Origin: Streptomyces capitiformicae
GTDB taxonomy: Bacteria; Actinomycetota; Actinomycetes; Streptomycetales; Streptomycetaceae
Reading direction: 5' to 3'
Assembly: GCF_002214185.1 (NCBI RefSeq)
Contig: NZ_CP022161.1
Location: forward strand, 4,029,767-4,093,766
DNA: 64,000 nucleotides
Shown one piece after another: positions 19,905-28,579 of the stretch (position 1 is its first letter; every line of letters begins with the position of its first letter). The position numbers and the translations under genes are program-made. Under the pieces are notes generated by a model. That model was not told the DNA's origin and did not search any database. It worked only from the letters and a program-made list of their open reading frames with translations.

Positions 19905-21713
19905 GTGGTGACCACGCGTCCCGAACTGCGGGGCACCTTCGGCGCGGTGGCCTCGACGCACTGGCTGGCCTCGGCGGCGGGCATGGCGACCCTGGAGGCC
20001 GGTGGCAACGCCTTCGACGCCGCCGCCGCGACCGGCTTCGTGCTGCAGGTCGTCGAACCCCACCTGAACGGGCCCGGCGGTGACGTACCGATCCTCCTCT
20101 TCGACGCCGCCTCGGGCCGGACCCAAGTGATCTGCGGGCAAGGGCCGATGCCGCGGGCGGCGACACCGGCGGCGTTCCGGACCCTCGGCCTGCCCCGGAT
20201 CCCCGGCTCCGGGCTGCTCCCGGCCACCGTGCCGGGGGCGTTCGGGGCCTGGCTGAGGCTGCTGGAGGAGCACGGCACGATGCGCCTCGGGCAGGTCCTG
20301 AAGTACGCCGTCGGCTACGCGGCGGACGGCTACCCGGTCCTGCCGAAGGCCGCCGAGGCCATCGCAGTCCTCGCGGAGCTGTTCCGTGACGAGTGGACGG
20401 AGTCCGGCCGCACCTACCTGGTGGACGGCGCGCCGCCCCGCCCCCGCTCCCGGCTGCGCAACCCGGCGCTGGCCGAGACCTACCGGCGGATCCTCAAGGA
20501 GGCGGAGGCCGCCGGACCCGGCCGTGAGCAGCAGCTGCGCGCCGCCCACCAGGCGTTCTACGGCGGTTTCGTCGCCGAGGCCATCGACGCCCACCTGCGC
20601 GGCACCGACGTACTGGACGCCACCGGACGGCGGCACCGGGGCCTGCTCACCGGCGACGACATGGCCCGCTGGGAGCCGCGTACGGAGGCCACGGTGAGCC
20701 GCGCCTACCGGGGCCTGGAGGTGCACAAGCCGGGCCCGTGGTCGCAGGGCCCGGTCTTCCTCCAGCAGCTCGCCCTGCTGGAGGGGTTCGACCTCGCGGC
20801 GATGGGCCTGGACAGCGCCGATCATCTGCACACCGTGATCGAGTGCGCCAAGCTCGCCTACGCGGACCGGGAGGCCTGGTACGGCGACCCGGACTTCACC
20901 GACGTACCCCTGTCGGCGCTGCTGTCCGACGACTACGCCGACGACCGCCGCCGACTGGTCGGCGCCCGTGCCTCCGACACCCTGCGCCCCGGCGCCCCGG
21001 CGGGCCGGCCGCCGTGGATCCCGCCGTTGGACCGGGCGGAGCCGCCCGACGGACCGTACTGGCAGGGGCAGTTGTACGACGGGCTGCCCACCGTCGTCCC
21101 TCCGGTCGTGGCGGCGACCGAGGCCCGCGGCGACACCTGCTGTCTGACGGTCACCGACCGGCACGGCAACATGGTGGCCGCCACCCCGAGCGGCGGCTGG
21201 CTGAAGAGTTCCCCGGTGGTGCCGGGGCTCGGCTTCCCGCTCGGCACCCGGGGCCAGATGGCCTGGCTGGAGGAGGGGCACCCCAACTCCCTGGCACCGG
21301 GCAAGCGGCCCCGTACGACGCTGAGCCCCACCCTCGTCCTCCAGGACGGCCGGGCCCGGCTGGCGTTCGGCACACCGGGCGGGGACCAGCAGGACCAGTG
21401 GACGCTGGGCTTCTTCCTGGCGCACACCGACTTCGGACTCGACCTGCAGCGCGCCACCGAGACCCTCGCCTTCCACTCCGAGCACGTCCCGTCCTCGTTC
21501 ACGCCCCGCACCCACCGGCCGCTCGCCGTACGGATCGAGAGCGGCCGCTCCGACGCGGTCGCGGCCGACCTGACCCGCCGCGGCCACGCGCTCGTGTCCG
21601 TACCGGACCGGTCGCTGGGCAAGGTGTGCGCCGTGGGCGTCGAACCGGGTGACGGCCTGCTGCTCGCCGCCGCGTCACCGCGTGGCGAACAGGCGTACGC
21701 GATCGCCCGATGA
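19905..21713 (+). CDS. Gamma-glutamyltransferase homologue, LmbA-like C-C hydrolase candidate
   Basis: 602 aa, GTG at 19905 (or 19908) six bases after trpB2. No signal peptide, unlike catabolic GGTs. The Ntn-hydrolase plan is clear: GGNAFDAAAATGFVLQVVEP at residues 33-52, nucleophile candidate Thr411 in ARGDTCCLTVTD, PRTTLSPTLV and FGTPGGDQQDQW in the small-subunit part. In lincomycin, hormaomycin and pyrrolobenzodiazepine pathways a cytoplasmic GGT homologue (LmbA type) cleaves oxalate from the DOPA-derived intermediate. The next two genes resemble the other enzymes of that route, so this role is inferred. Confidence 0.82.
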   Translation: MVTTRPELRGTFGAVASTHWLASAAGMATLEAGGNAFDAAAATGFVLQVVEPHLNGPGGDVPILLFDAASGRTQVICGQGPMPRAATPAAFRTLGLPRIPGSGLLPATVPGAFGAWLRLLEEHGTMRLGQVLKYAVGYAADGYPVLPKAAEAIAVLAELFRDEWTESGRTYLVDGAPPRPRSRLRNPALAETYRRILKEAEAAGPGREQQLRAAHQAFYGGFVAEAIDAHLRGTDVLDATGRRHRGLLTGDDMARWEPRTEATVSRAYRGLEVHKPGPWSQGPVFLQQLALLEGFDLAAMGLDSADHLHTVIECAKLAYADREAWYGDPDFTDVPLSALLSDDYADDRRRLVGARASDTLRPGAPAGRPPWIPPLDRAEPPDGPYWQGQLYDGLPTVVPPVVAATEARGDTCCLTVTDRHGNMVAATPSGGWLKSSPVVPGLGFPLGTRGQMAWLEEGHPNSLAPGKRPRTTLSPTLVLQDGRARLAFGTPGGDQQDQWTLGFFLAHTDFGLDLQRATETLAFHSEHVPSSFTPRTHRPLAVRIESGRSDAVAADLTRRGHALVSVPDRSLGKVCAVGVEPGDGLLLAAASPRGEQAYAIAR

Positions 21714-21735
21714 ACCGGAAAGGATGACCGAATCC

Positions 21736-22236
21736 GTGTCCCTCCCCGTGGACGAAACCTCACCGCCCGGCCGCGCCCCGCGGGCCGGACTGCACCACCT
21801 GGCGGTCGAAACGGCCGACCTCGACAACTGCGTCGCGTGGTACACCGACTTCTTCGACGGCACCGCCGCCTGGACCCTCGACACCTTCTCCGGCCTGACC
21901 CGTGAACGGCTGCCCGGCATCACCCGGCTGACCGAGGTGGTGGCGGCCGGCACCCGGTTCCATGTGTTCACCCGTTCGGCCGCCTACGCCCGCCCGCATC
22001 CGGACACGCTCCAGTTCCAGCACGTCTGTATGACCGCCGCGACCGCGGAGGAGCTACGGCGGTGGCGGGACCGCTGGCACCTGCTGTTCGCCTCCGGCCG
22101 CTATGTCTTCGCCCGTCCCGAACCCCCGACGGAGATCGTCGTGGACGCCGACGGGGTGAGCAGTTTCTACGCCTACGACGTCAATGGTCTGGAGTACGAG
22201 TTCACCCACATACCGGCGGAGGCCGAGGGACGGTGA
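21736..22236 (+). CDS. Vicinal-oxygen-chelate dioxygenase, L-DOPA 2,3-dioxygenase-like
   Basis: 166 aa from the GTG at 21736, about 11 nt after AGGA; the ATG at 21724 abuts the ribosome-binding site and is less likely. One VOC domain pair is visible with metal-ligand candidates His20/21 in GLHHLAVET, His96 in LQFQHVCMT and a Glu in NGLEYEFTH. A short single VOC protein with this layout fits LmbB1-type enzymes, which open the catechol ring of L-DOPA extradiol-wise to a pyrroline. Start overlaps nothing upstream, but its stop overlaps the next GTG (GTGA). Confidence 0.78.
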   Translation: MSLPVDETSPPGRAPRAGLHHLAVETADLDNCVAWYTDFFDGTAAWTLDTFSGLTRERLPGITRLTEVVAAGTRFHVFTRSAAYARPHPDTLQFQHVCMTAATAEELRRWRDRWHLLFASGRYVFARPEPPTEIVVDADGVSSFYAYDVNGLEYEFTHIPAEAEGR

Positions 22237-23174
22237 GCGCGCTGGACGGCAACTCGACCACCGGTCTGCTGGAAGCCGGGGTCGCCGAGTTCGGCGGCCG
22301 CGCCTACGGGCTCGAACCCCTGGTGCTGCCGCCCGACCCGGTGCACAGCAGCGGCGACGGTCATCTGGCCCGGCGGTACGCGGAACTCCTCGGCCCGGGT
22401 CCGGAGGCGGGTGACGAGCCATCGGGTGCTCTCGGGGCCGCGGACTCCGACGAGCAGTTGTTCTGGTTCCGCTGGATCACCGGCCACCAGCTCACCTTCA
22501 TGCTCTGGCAGGAACTGGGACGGCGGGCCGCCGAGGCCGCCGTCCCTGCGCCGGAGGGGGAGGTGGCCGCGGCGGCACGGCTGGTGCGCGGCTACTCGGC
22601 GATGCTCCTGTACACGGCGTCGTGCACCCGGGACGTCTACCACCGGATCATCCGGCCGGGCATGGCGCTGCACCACCCCGCGTTCAGCGGCGCCTGGGCC
22701 CGCGACTACGGCCCCGTACGGGCGCTGCTGCGGGGGCGGCTCCCCGACGCCTGGGCCGACGGGGCCGAGGTCCTGCTCGATGAGTGCGCGCTCAACGAGA
22801 CCGTGCACGAGGGCATCGCCACGAAACTGGTGCCCGACGCCCCCTCGCTGCTCCAGTCGGCGGCGGGCCACGGCCGCCCCCTGCCGCGCGATGTCCGGGC
22901 GGTCCTGTTCGACACGTACTTCCTCACCCTGCGCGCACCCTGCTCGCCCACGGAGGTCGCCGCTCAACTCCTGCGCCGGATACGGGTGGTACGGGAGGAC
23001 CTGGCGGCCAACGGCCTGTACCCGGCGGCCACCACCAGCCGGGACGAGAAACCGGAGTCGCTGCGGACGGAACGGGTCGAGGAGATCGAGCGCACCGTCC
23101 CCCGGCTCCTCACCTGCATCGCACGCGACTCCGTACGGCGTTCCCTGGAAGGAAGCGGATCCCATGGCGCATGA
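22233..23174 (+). CDS. Haem-dependent tyrosine hydroxylase homologue (LmbB2-like)
   Basis: 313 aa, GTG at 22233 overlapping the previous stop as GTGA. The frame is open further upstream, but that part is a shadow of the VOC gene. The most family-like part is residues 78-87 (WFRWITGHQ) and 127-162, with S-C-T-R-D-V-Y-H-R, M-x-L-H-H-P-A-F-S-G and W-A-R-D-Y-x-P-V. I recognise this as the family of haem-dependent L-tyrosine hydroxylases that make L-DOPA in alkylproline pathways. The call rests on memory of the motif plus gene order (hydroxylase, dioxygenase, GGT). A different oxidative role is possible. Confidence 0.65.
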   Translation: MSALDGNSTTGLLEAGVAEFGGRAYGLEPLVLPPDPVHSSGDGHLARRYAELLGPGPEAGDEPSGALGAADSDEQLFWFRWITGHQLTFMLWQELGRRAAEAAVPAPEGEVAAAARLVRGYSAMLLYTASCTRDVYHRIIRPGMALHHPAFSGAWARDYGPVRALLRGRLPDAWADGAEVLLDECALNETVHEGIATKLVPDAPSLLQSAAGHGRPLPRDVRAVLFDTYFLTLRAPCSPTEVAAQLLRRIRVVREDLAANGLYPAATTSRDEKPESLRTERVEEIERTVPRLLTCIARDSVRRSLEGSGSHGA

Positions 23175-24351
23175 CGTGATCGTGGTCGGCGGTGGCATAG
23201 CGGGCTGTGCCGCCGCCGAGCGGCTGGCCGGTCAGGGGCTGAGCGTGTTGCTCCTGGAGCGCGGCGCGCTGGCCGGCGGGGCGACCGGCCGCAACCAGGG
23301 CGGTCTGCTGCCGAGCCCGCTGCCCGCCTGCGGCGGCCTGTTCGCCGAGGCTGTCGCCTACTACGAACGGGCCGAGCGGGAGAGCGAGGTGCCCTTCCGG
23401 TTCCGTCCGCACGGCTATCTGCTGGTCGCCGCGGACGAGGAGGGCATGGACCGGGCCCGCGGCCACGGTCACGCCCTGTCCGAGGTCGGCTTCCCGGCCC
23501 ATGAGGTCGGCCCCCGTGAACTGCGGGAACTGGAGCCCGGTCTCGCTTCCGACCTGGCGGGCGCGGTGGCCGTCGAGGGCGCGCACGCCCTGCACCCGGT
23601 GCTGGCGGCCACCGCCCTGGCCGGGCGGGCCGCCCGCGCGGGCGCCGAGATCCGCACCCACACACCGGTGCGGGGCCTGACGGCGGACGGCGACCGGGTC
23701 ACCGGTGTGGTCACGGACGACGGTCCGCTGATGGCGGGCGCGGTCGTGCTCGCGGCGGGACCGTGGTCGCGGAGCCTGGCCCAGCAGGCCGGGAGCGATG
23801 TGCCGGTCTTCGGGGCCCGTGGCTGGCTGCTGCGCACCGCACCCGTCACGGGCACGGTGTTCCGCCACACCCTCATGCAGTCCACCTGGCACGGCCCGGT
23901 CGGCCTGAAGCGCAACGGCCCACCGCTGCTGGCCGACGTCGCCGCCCCCGCACCCACGGCCACGCAAGTGGTCTTCTCCCTCCAGCCGTTGCCGGGCGGG
24001 GAGGTGGTGCTCGGCTCCAGCAGCGGTCCGGCGCTGCAACCCGACGACGTACGGGACGGCGAGGAGGCGGTCGCACGTATCGCGGCGGCGGCCGCCCGGC
24101 ACGCCCCGGTCCTGGCCAAGACACCGGTACGAGCCGCCTGGTCGGGCGTACGTCCGATGTCCCCCGACGGCCTGCCCATGGTCGGTCCGGCCCCCGGTGC
24201 GCCGGGCCTGTGGCTGCTCACCGGCTTCGGCATCGACGGCATGCCGCTGGCCCCCGGCACCGCCCGGCTGCTGACGGAGTACCTGATGTCCGGCCGACGC
24301 CCGACGGCCGCCGAGCCGTTCGCGCCGGAACGGTTCGCCGAGGACGGCTGA
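23164..24351 (+). CDS. DAO-family FAD-dependent oxidoreductase
   Basis: 395 aa, ATG at 23164 overlapping the preceding stop by 11 nt. FAD site VIVVGGGIAGCAAAERL at the N-terminus, then GATGRNQGG, and the second FAD contact LLTGFGIDGMPLAPGTA near the C-terminus: the D-amino-acid/glycine/sarcosine oxidase fold. Such enzymes oxidise a C-N bond to an imine. Downstream of a ring-forming route it could oxidise a pyrroline or proline-type ring, perhaps to a pyrrole; this is inference. Last gene of the first operon. Confidence 0.85.
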   Translation: MAHDVIVVGGGIAGCAAAERLAGQGLSVLLLERGALAGGATGRNQGGLLPSPLPACGGLFAEAVAYYERAERESEVPFRFRPHGYLLVAADEEGMDRARGHGHALSEVGFPAHEVGPRELRELEPGLASDLAGAVAVEGAHALHPVLAATALAGRAARAGAEIRTHTPVRGLTADGDRVTGVVTDDGPLMAGAVVLAAGPWSRSLAQQAGSDVPVFGARGWLLRTAPVTGTVFRHTLMQSTWHGPVGLKRNGPPLLADVAAPAPTATQVVFSLQPLPGGEVVLGSSSGPALQPDDVRDGEEAVARIAAAAARHAPVLAKTPVRAAWSGVRPMSPDGLPMVGPAPGAPGLWLLTGFGIDGMPLAPGTARLLTEYLMSGRRPTAAEPFAPERFAEDG

Positions 24352-24364
24352 GCCGAACAGCCGG

Positions 24365-24403
24365 GAGGCGGTGCGGGCCGGAACACCCGGCCCGCACCGC
24401 CTC
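24365..24403. terminator. Bidirectional terminator between convergent operons
   Basis: Perfect 15-bp inverted repeat, GAGGCGGTGCGGGCC (24365-24379) and GGCCCGCACCGCCTC (24389-24403), with a 9-nt loop, between the convergent oxidase and deacylase genes. CCTTTA follows on the plus strand. Confidence 0.85.
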
Positions 24404-24441
24404 ACCCTTTACGGGAAATCCTCAGAGGCAATCGGCTTGGT

Positions 24442-24936
24442 TCACGAGGACAGTTCCTCGATCTTCGGCCCCACCAGCTCGATCAACCGCGCGGCCTCGA
24501 TCACCACGGTCCGGTCGGCGCGTCCGCTGCCGCAGTACACCGTGCCCATACGGGTCACCGACGCGTCGAAGACGATCACGACGTCCGGCAGGTCGCACAC
24601 GGGGCTCGCGCCGCCCGGTTCCATGCCCAGCAGGCGAAGCTCGTCGGGTTCGGCCTGCCGGAGTTTGGCGCGGGACACGCCCGCCGCCCGGGCCAGCCGG
24701 CCGTAGTTGACGCGTCCGGTGACGGGCAGGGCGGCCAGTACGAAGCCGCCGTCGGCCGTCCGGAAGACCATGGTCTTCAGTAACTGCTCGGTGGAGAGGC
24801 CGAGTTTGTTCTCGGCGTCGTCCCGTCCCACGATCGGGACGTGGTCGAGGACCGTGAAGGGCACCCCGGACTTGCGGAGCACCTCCTCGGGCGACAGGAC
24901 ACCGGTGGGCTCCACGGGCTGGGACGGCTGGGACAT
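24442..24936 (-). CDS. YbaK/ProX-type aminoacyl-tRNA deacylase
   Basis: 164 aa, ATG at 24936 with GAGGAG inside the end of the upstream flavin reductase gene. The fold signature is KTMVFRTADGGFVLAALPVTGRVNYGRLARAAG (read in two parts, about 47-80), GMEPGGASPV (about 100-109) and VYCGSGRADRTVVI. This is the INS/YbaK superfamily of free-standing domains that hydrolyse wrongly charged tRNAs, chiefly tRNA-Pro. Placed in a cluster that seems to make a proline-like amino acid, it is a strong candidate for self-protection. Last gene of the minus-strand operon. Confidence 0.82.
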   Translation of the reverse strand: MSQPSQPVEPTGVLSPEEVLRKSGVPFTVLDHVPIVGRDDAENKLGLSTEQLLKTMVFRTADGGFVLAALPVTGRVNYGRLARAAGVSRAKLRQAEPDELRLLGMEPGGASPVCDLPDVVIVFDASVTRMGTVYCGSGRADRTVVIEAARLIELVGPKIEELSS

Positions 24937-24937
24937 C

Positions 24938-25516
24938 TCACTCCTCGTCGGCCGGGTCCGGCCGGGACCGGCCGGGCTCCGCCACGCTACCGCTCACCGG
25001 CCACGCGGCGTACCGGCGCAACCCGTACAGCAGCGGGGCCCGTTCGGGTCCGGTGCCGACGCTGACCCGGATCACCCGGCCGAATACGACGGTGTGGTCG
25101 CCGACCCGCCGTACGCCGTCGACCCGGCAGTCGCCCACGGCATGCGCGGCGTCCCGCAGATGGGGCCCGGCCGCCAGCGCGTCCGGCAGATGCCAGGCCG
25201 TCCGCCGGAACCGGTCCGGGTCACCGGAGGCGAACAGCTCCGCCACCTCCCGGGCGGAGTGGTGCAGCAGGTTGACGCTGAACGCCCCGGTACGCTCCAG
25301 CGCGGCCAGTGTGGGGCTGCCGCTGCGCACGCACACCAGGAGCACGGGCGGGCTGAGGGAGACGCTGCACAGGGACGAGCAGGTCATGCCCCAGGGCCGG
25401 CCGGCACCGTCCATCGCCCCGATCACGGCGACGCCGGTCGGGAACAGCGACATCAGCGCCCTGAAGTCGCCCTCGCCCAGGGCCGTTTCCTGAACGGCGG
25501 TCTCAGGCCTCGTCAT
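24938..25516 (-). CDS. Flavin reductase (HpaC/DIM6-like)
   Basis: 192 aa, ATG at 25516, overlapping the antiporter gene's end by 14 nt. Motifs of the split-barrel flavin reductase family: FRALMSLFPTGVAVI near the N-terminus, WGMTCSSLCSVSLSPP (about 42-57), and GAFSVNLLHH. It uses NAD(P)H to make reduced flavin and releases it to a partner. The halogenase two genes upstream needs free FADH2, so this is its likely supplier. Confidence 0.88.
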   Translation of the reverse strand: MTRPETAVQETALGEGDFRALMSLFPTGVAVIGAMDGAGRPWGMTCSSLCSVSLSPPVLLVCVRSGSPTLAALERTGAFSVNLLHHSAREVAELFASGDPDRFRRTAWHLPDALAAGPHLRDAAHAVGDCRVDGVRRVGDHTVVFGRVIRVSVGTGPERAPLLYGLRRYAAWPVSGSVAEPGRSRPDPADEE

Positions 25517-26807
25517 GGGACAGCTCCTCGGACGCGGGGCGGGGCGGGACCACAGCGACAGGGCTGCCGCGGTGAAGGAGGCGGGGGCGGTGTTCCGTGA
25601 ACGACAGCAGTGGGCCGGTGGCGGCCGTGGTCACCAGTGCCATCAGCAGCAGGGCGAGGAAGAGCCCGGGAGAGAGGATCGCGGCCGACAGCCCGGCCTG
25701 CAGAACGGCGATCTCGGTCAGGCCACGGGTGTTCATCAGCACGCCGAAGCGCAGCGCCGTCCTGGTGGGCAGCCCCGCGGCGCGAGCGCCGGCGTAACCG
25801 CCGCCCAGCTTGGCCGCGGTGGCGAGCACCAGCACCAGGGCGAAGGTCGCCAAGGAGAAGCCGTCCGGCCCGTCGGTGGACACCTGAAGCCCGGCCGTCA
25901 CGAAGAACACCGGCACGAGCAACAGCCCACACCGCTCCACGCCCCACACAACCCTGCTCCGCGCCCCCTCGTCGTCCTCTTGGTCATCGCGAGGCACGGC
26001 GAGGCCGATCAGTACCGCGCCGAAGATCGCGGTGAGGCCGGCCCGTTCGGTGGCAAGGGCGGCGGTGATCGCGACCGCGCCCAGGACGGTGGCGGCGGCG
26101 GCCGGCCACCGGGCGCACACCCTTCCGACAGTCGGTCGGCGGAGCAGTCGCCGCAGCAGGACAGCGGTCACCGCACCGCCGACGATCACGGCCACGGCCC
26201 GGACGAGCCGCCCGCCGCCCTCCGCGGCGGCGGCCAGCGCGGCGGTCAGGACCAGCCAGGTCAGGGCGTCGATGGAGACGGCGACGAGCAGGGACAGCCG
26301 GCCCTCGGTGGTGTCCGCGATGCCCCGGTCGGTGAGGATCCGCGCCAGCACCGGCACGGCCGTGACGGCGAACGCGGCGGCGAGCAGCAGTACGAGCGCC
26401 GCGGTGGGCGCCGTACCGCGCTCCCCCGGCGCGTCCCGCCACACCACCCAGACGGCCAGCAGTACCCCGGCCAGCAGCCCGGGCAGCAGGGAGCCCGCCA
26501 GCAGCCGTCCGTACGAGCGCGGCGCCATCTCGTCGCGGCGCGGTCTCGCGCTGTGCCCGACGCCGGTCAGGTACAGCGCGAGACCGGCCAGGCCGACGGT
26601 GTGCAGATGGCCGGTGACCCCGGACGGCAGCAGCGTCGCGACGAGGCCGGGGCCGGCCGCCGCCGTCAGGAGGGGGACGACGACCACGCCGAGGGCGATC
26701 TCCCCGATGACGGGGGGCTGGCGTACCAGCGTCGCCGCCCGGCGGGCCGGCCAGGCCACCACGAGCACCACGGCCAGCACCGCCAGGGTGTGGAGGGCAT
26801 ACGCCAT
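25503..26807 (-). CDS. CPA2-type cation/proton antiporter
   Basis: 434 aa, ATG at 26807 sharing a base with the halogenase stop (TGATG). About 12 hydrophobic segments span the protein, with RQPPVIGEIALGVVV at the N-terminus, the A-x-x-F-A-V-T-A-V-P-V-L-A-R motif near 185-200 and LGGGYAGARAAGLPTRTALRFGVLMNTRG read in parts near 360-390, all features of KefB/NhaS-type antiporters. Exchangers of this family occur in some antibiotic clusters as putative exporters or pH protectors. Its tight coupling to the halogenase suggests co-regulation; substrate unknown. Confidence 0.85.
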   Translation of the reverse strand: MAYALHTLAVLAVVLVVAWPARRAATLVRQPPVIGEIALGVVVVPLLTAAAGPGLVATLLPSGVTGHLHTVGLAGLALYLTGVGHSARPRRDEMAPRSYGRLLAGSLLPGLLAGVLLAVWVVWRDAPGERGTAPTAALVLLLAAAFAVTAVPVLARILTDRGIADTTEGRLSLLVAVSIDALTWLVLTAALAAAAEGGGRLVRAVAVIVGGAVTAVLLRRLLRRPTVGRVCARWPAAAATVLGAVAITAALATERAGLTAIFGAVLIGLAVPRDDQEDDEGARSRVVWGVERCGLLLVPVFFVTAGLQVSTDGPDGFSLATFALVLVLATAAKLGGGYAGARAAGLPTRTALRFGVLMNTRGLTEIAVLQAGLSAAILSPGLFLALLLMALVTTAATGPLLSFTEHRPRLLHRGSPVAVVPPRPASEELSHDEA

Positions 26808-28354
26808 CAGCGCAGCCCCGAGAGGTACTCCACCTGGCTGGGCAGGGTCTCGACCAGCTTTCGCGCCTGTTCCCGGACCCGGGCCAGCTCGGCGCGTGCC
26901 GCGCGGTGGTCGACGAGGTCCAGCGCGGGCGGGTGGCGCAGGGGGATGCCGCCGAGGCCGAGGGCCATGCAGACATAGCTGTAGGGCTCGAAGGCGTGGT
27001 AGTAGGGGTAGGTGGTGTCGTTGTCGGGGAGTTTGCTCTGCCACTGCTCCAGGCGCATCGCCATGTCGTCGGGCACCGCGCGCTTCTTCGCGTCGCGCCA
27101 GTAGTCGTTGTCCACGCGGGCGGCGCCCCGGTAGTGCAGGATCAGGAACTCCCGGACGCCCTCGATGGCCCGGGCCGTGCTGAGGTTGTACGTGTCGCGC
27201 AGCACCGGGTCGCGGTCCGTGCCGGGGAAGTACCTGACGAGCTGTTCGATCGCGTGCTGGATGAGGAAGATCCCGGTCGACTGCAGCGGTTCGACGAAGC
27301 CGGCGGAGAGTCCGATGCCCACGCAGTTGTTGACCCAGGCCCGGCGGGAGCGGCCGATCCGCATCCGGATGTGGTTGGCCTCCAGGTCCGCGGCGGCGGG
27401 CCCGACGAAGTCGCGCAGGACGCGTTCGGCCTCCTCGGGCTCGCAGTAGTCGCCCGCGTAGACGTATCCGGTGCCGATGCGGTCGTACAGCGGGATCGTC
27501 CAGATCCATCCCGCGTCCTGGGCGGTGGCCGTGGTGCACGGCCTGATGCCCTCCACGGCGGTGTCGACGGGGACCCGCAGGGCCACCGCGCGGTCGTTGG
27601 GGAGGGCGTCCTGGAAGGAGATGAACGGCTCGTCCAGGGCGTCGCCGAGGAGCCGGCTGCGGAAGCCGGAGCAGTCGACGTAGAGGTCGCCGGTCAGGTC
27701 GCCGTGCTCACGGGTGACCAGGTGCTCGATCCAGCCCCGCTCGTCGAGGCGTACGTCCACGACGTCGTCGACGATCCGGCGGACGCCGCGCTCGACGGCG
27801 TACCGGCACAGGAAGTCGGCGAGGAGGGAGGCGTCGAAGTGGTAGGCGTAGGGGAATTGGGTGTTCTGCTCGGCGAGCGTGGTCCGGTAGAGCGGACGGT
27901 CGGGGTCCTCGTCGAAGTCCTGCTCGAAGAGCCGGTGGTCCAGGTACCGGGGGGACGCCTTCGCGTCGCAGAGCCAGGGGATGAGGAAGCAGTCCCGGTC
28001 GAAGCAGTCGCTCTCGCCGACCTTCTGCCACCAGTCGGTGAGCGGCACCCCGTCGACGACCCGCATCCGTTCGAACGGGTGGTAGAAGTGCGTGCCGGGC
28101 GCGCGCCAGTTCTCCAGGCGCACCGCCAGTTTGTAGGTGCCGTTGCACTCCGGCATCCAGTCGGCCTCGCTGAGACCGAGATAGTCGAAGAAGTGGCGGA
28201 CCGTGCTGAAGGTGGCCTCCCCCACCCCGATGGTGCCGATCCGCCGGGACTCCACCACGGTGACGTCGACGCTGTCCGCGAAGGCCGCCCGCAGGTAGGA
28301 GGCGGTCATCCACCCAGCCGTTCCACCGCCCAGGATCACCACGCTCTGTGTCAT
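26807..28354 (-). CDS. Flavin-dependent halogenase, tryptophan-halogenase family
   Basis: 515 aa, ATG at 28354. The FAD motif GGGTAGWMTA (9-18), the signature W-x-W-x-I-P at 283-288 (GWIWTIP) and the catalytic lysine (Lys75 in NGTYKLAV) are present. The segment around 353-361 reads FVEPLQSTG: the position equal to the general-base Glu346 of PrnA and Glu357 of RebH is Gln358. Such enzymes use FADH2, oxygen and halide to chlorinate electron-rich rings. Substrate could be tryptophan, indole or a pyrrole made by the neighbours. The Gln may mean a non-tryptophan substrate or weak activity. Confidence 0.9.
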   Translation of the reverse strand: MTQSVVILGGGTAGWMTASYLRAAFADSVDVTVVESRRIGTIGVGEATFSTVRHFFDYLGLSEADWMPECNGTYKLAVRLENWRAPGTHFYHPFERMRVVDGVPLTDWWQKVGESDCFDRDCFLIPWLCDAKASPRYLDHRLFEQDFDEDPDRPLYRTTLAEQNTQFPYAYHFDASLLADFLCRYAVERGVRRIVDDVVDVRLDERGWIEHLVTREHGDLTGDLYVDCSGFRSRLLGDALDEPFISFQDALPNDRAVALRVPVDTAVEGIRPCTTATAQDAGWIWTIPLYDRIGTGYVYAGDYCEPEEAERVLRDFVGPAAADLEANHIRMRIGRSRRAWVNNCVGIGLSAGFVEPLQSTGIFLIQHAIEQLVRYFPGTDRDPVLRDTYNLSTARAIEGVREFLILHYRGAARVDNDYWRDAKKRAVPDDMAMRLEQWQSKLPDNDTTYPYYHAFEPYSYVCMALGLGGIPLRHPPALDLVDHRAARAELARVREQARKLVETLPSQVEYLSGLR

Positions 28355-28579
28355 GTCTCGTGACCCTAGGTGTGCTCGCCGGACGGCGTCTTCGGCAGAT
28401 CGGACCGACCGCGGCAGGACCCCACGACGAACGGACTAGGCCGAAGTGACCAGCTCCGCCCTTATGCACTTGCCAGATAAATGTGGCGAAAAAACATGCG
28501 CTTCGGACAGGGACCGTGAGACAAGATGAAGTGTTGTTCGATTCTGTCCACTGCCGCGAGAAGCGGCACAGGGGGGCTC
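28355..28579. promoter_or_regulatory. Divergent promoter region, halogenase operon and LuxR gene
   Basis: 225-bp gap between the minus-strand operon and the plus-strand regulator. It includes an A/T-rich patch rare for this genome (about 28473-28496, GATAAATG and GCGAAAAAACATG), a sensible place for promoter elements. No hexamer pair is clear enough to name. Confidence 0.4.

Noticed and set aside
18525..21587. Long minus-strand open frame over trpB2 and GGT genes
   Set aside because: Low-complexity Arg/Gly/Val shadow of two well-recognised genes.
19905..21713. Ordinary glutathione-degrading gamma-glutamyltransferase
   Set aside because: No signal peptide, and it is locked in an operon with tyrosine-hydroxylase- and DOPA-dioxygenase-like genes; the LmbA-type role fits better, though unproven.
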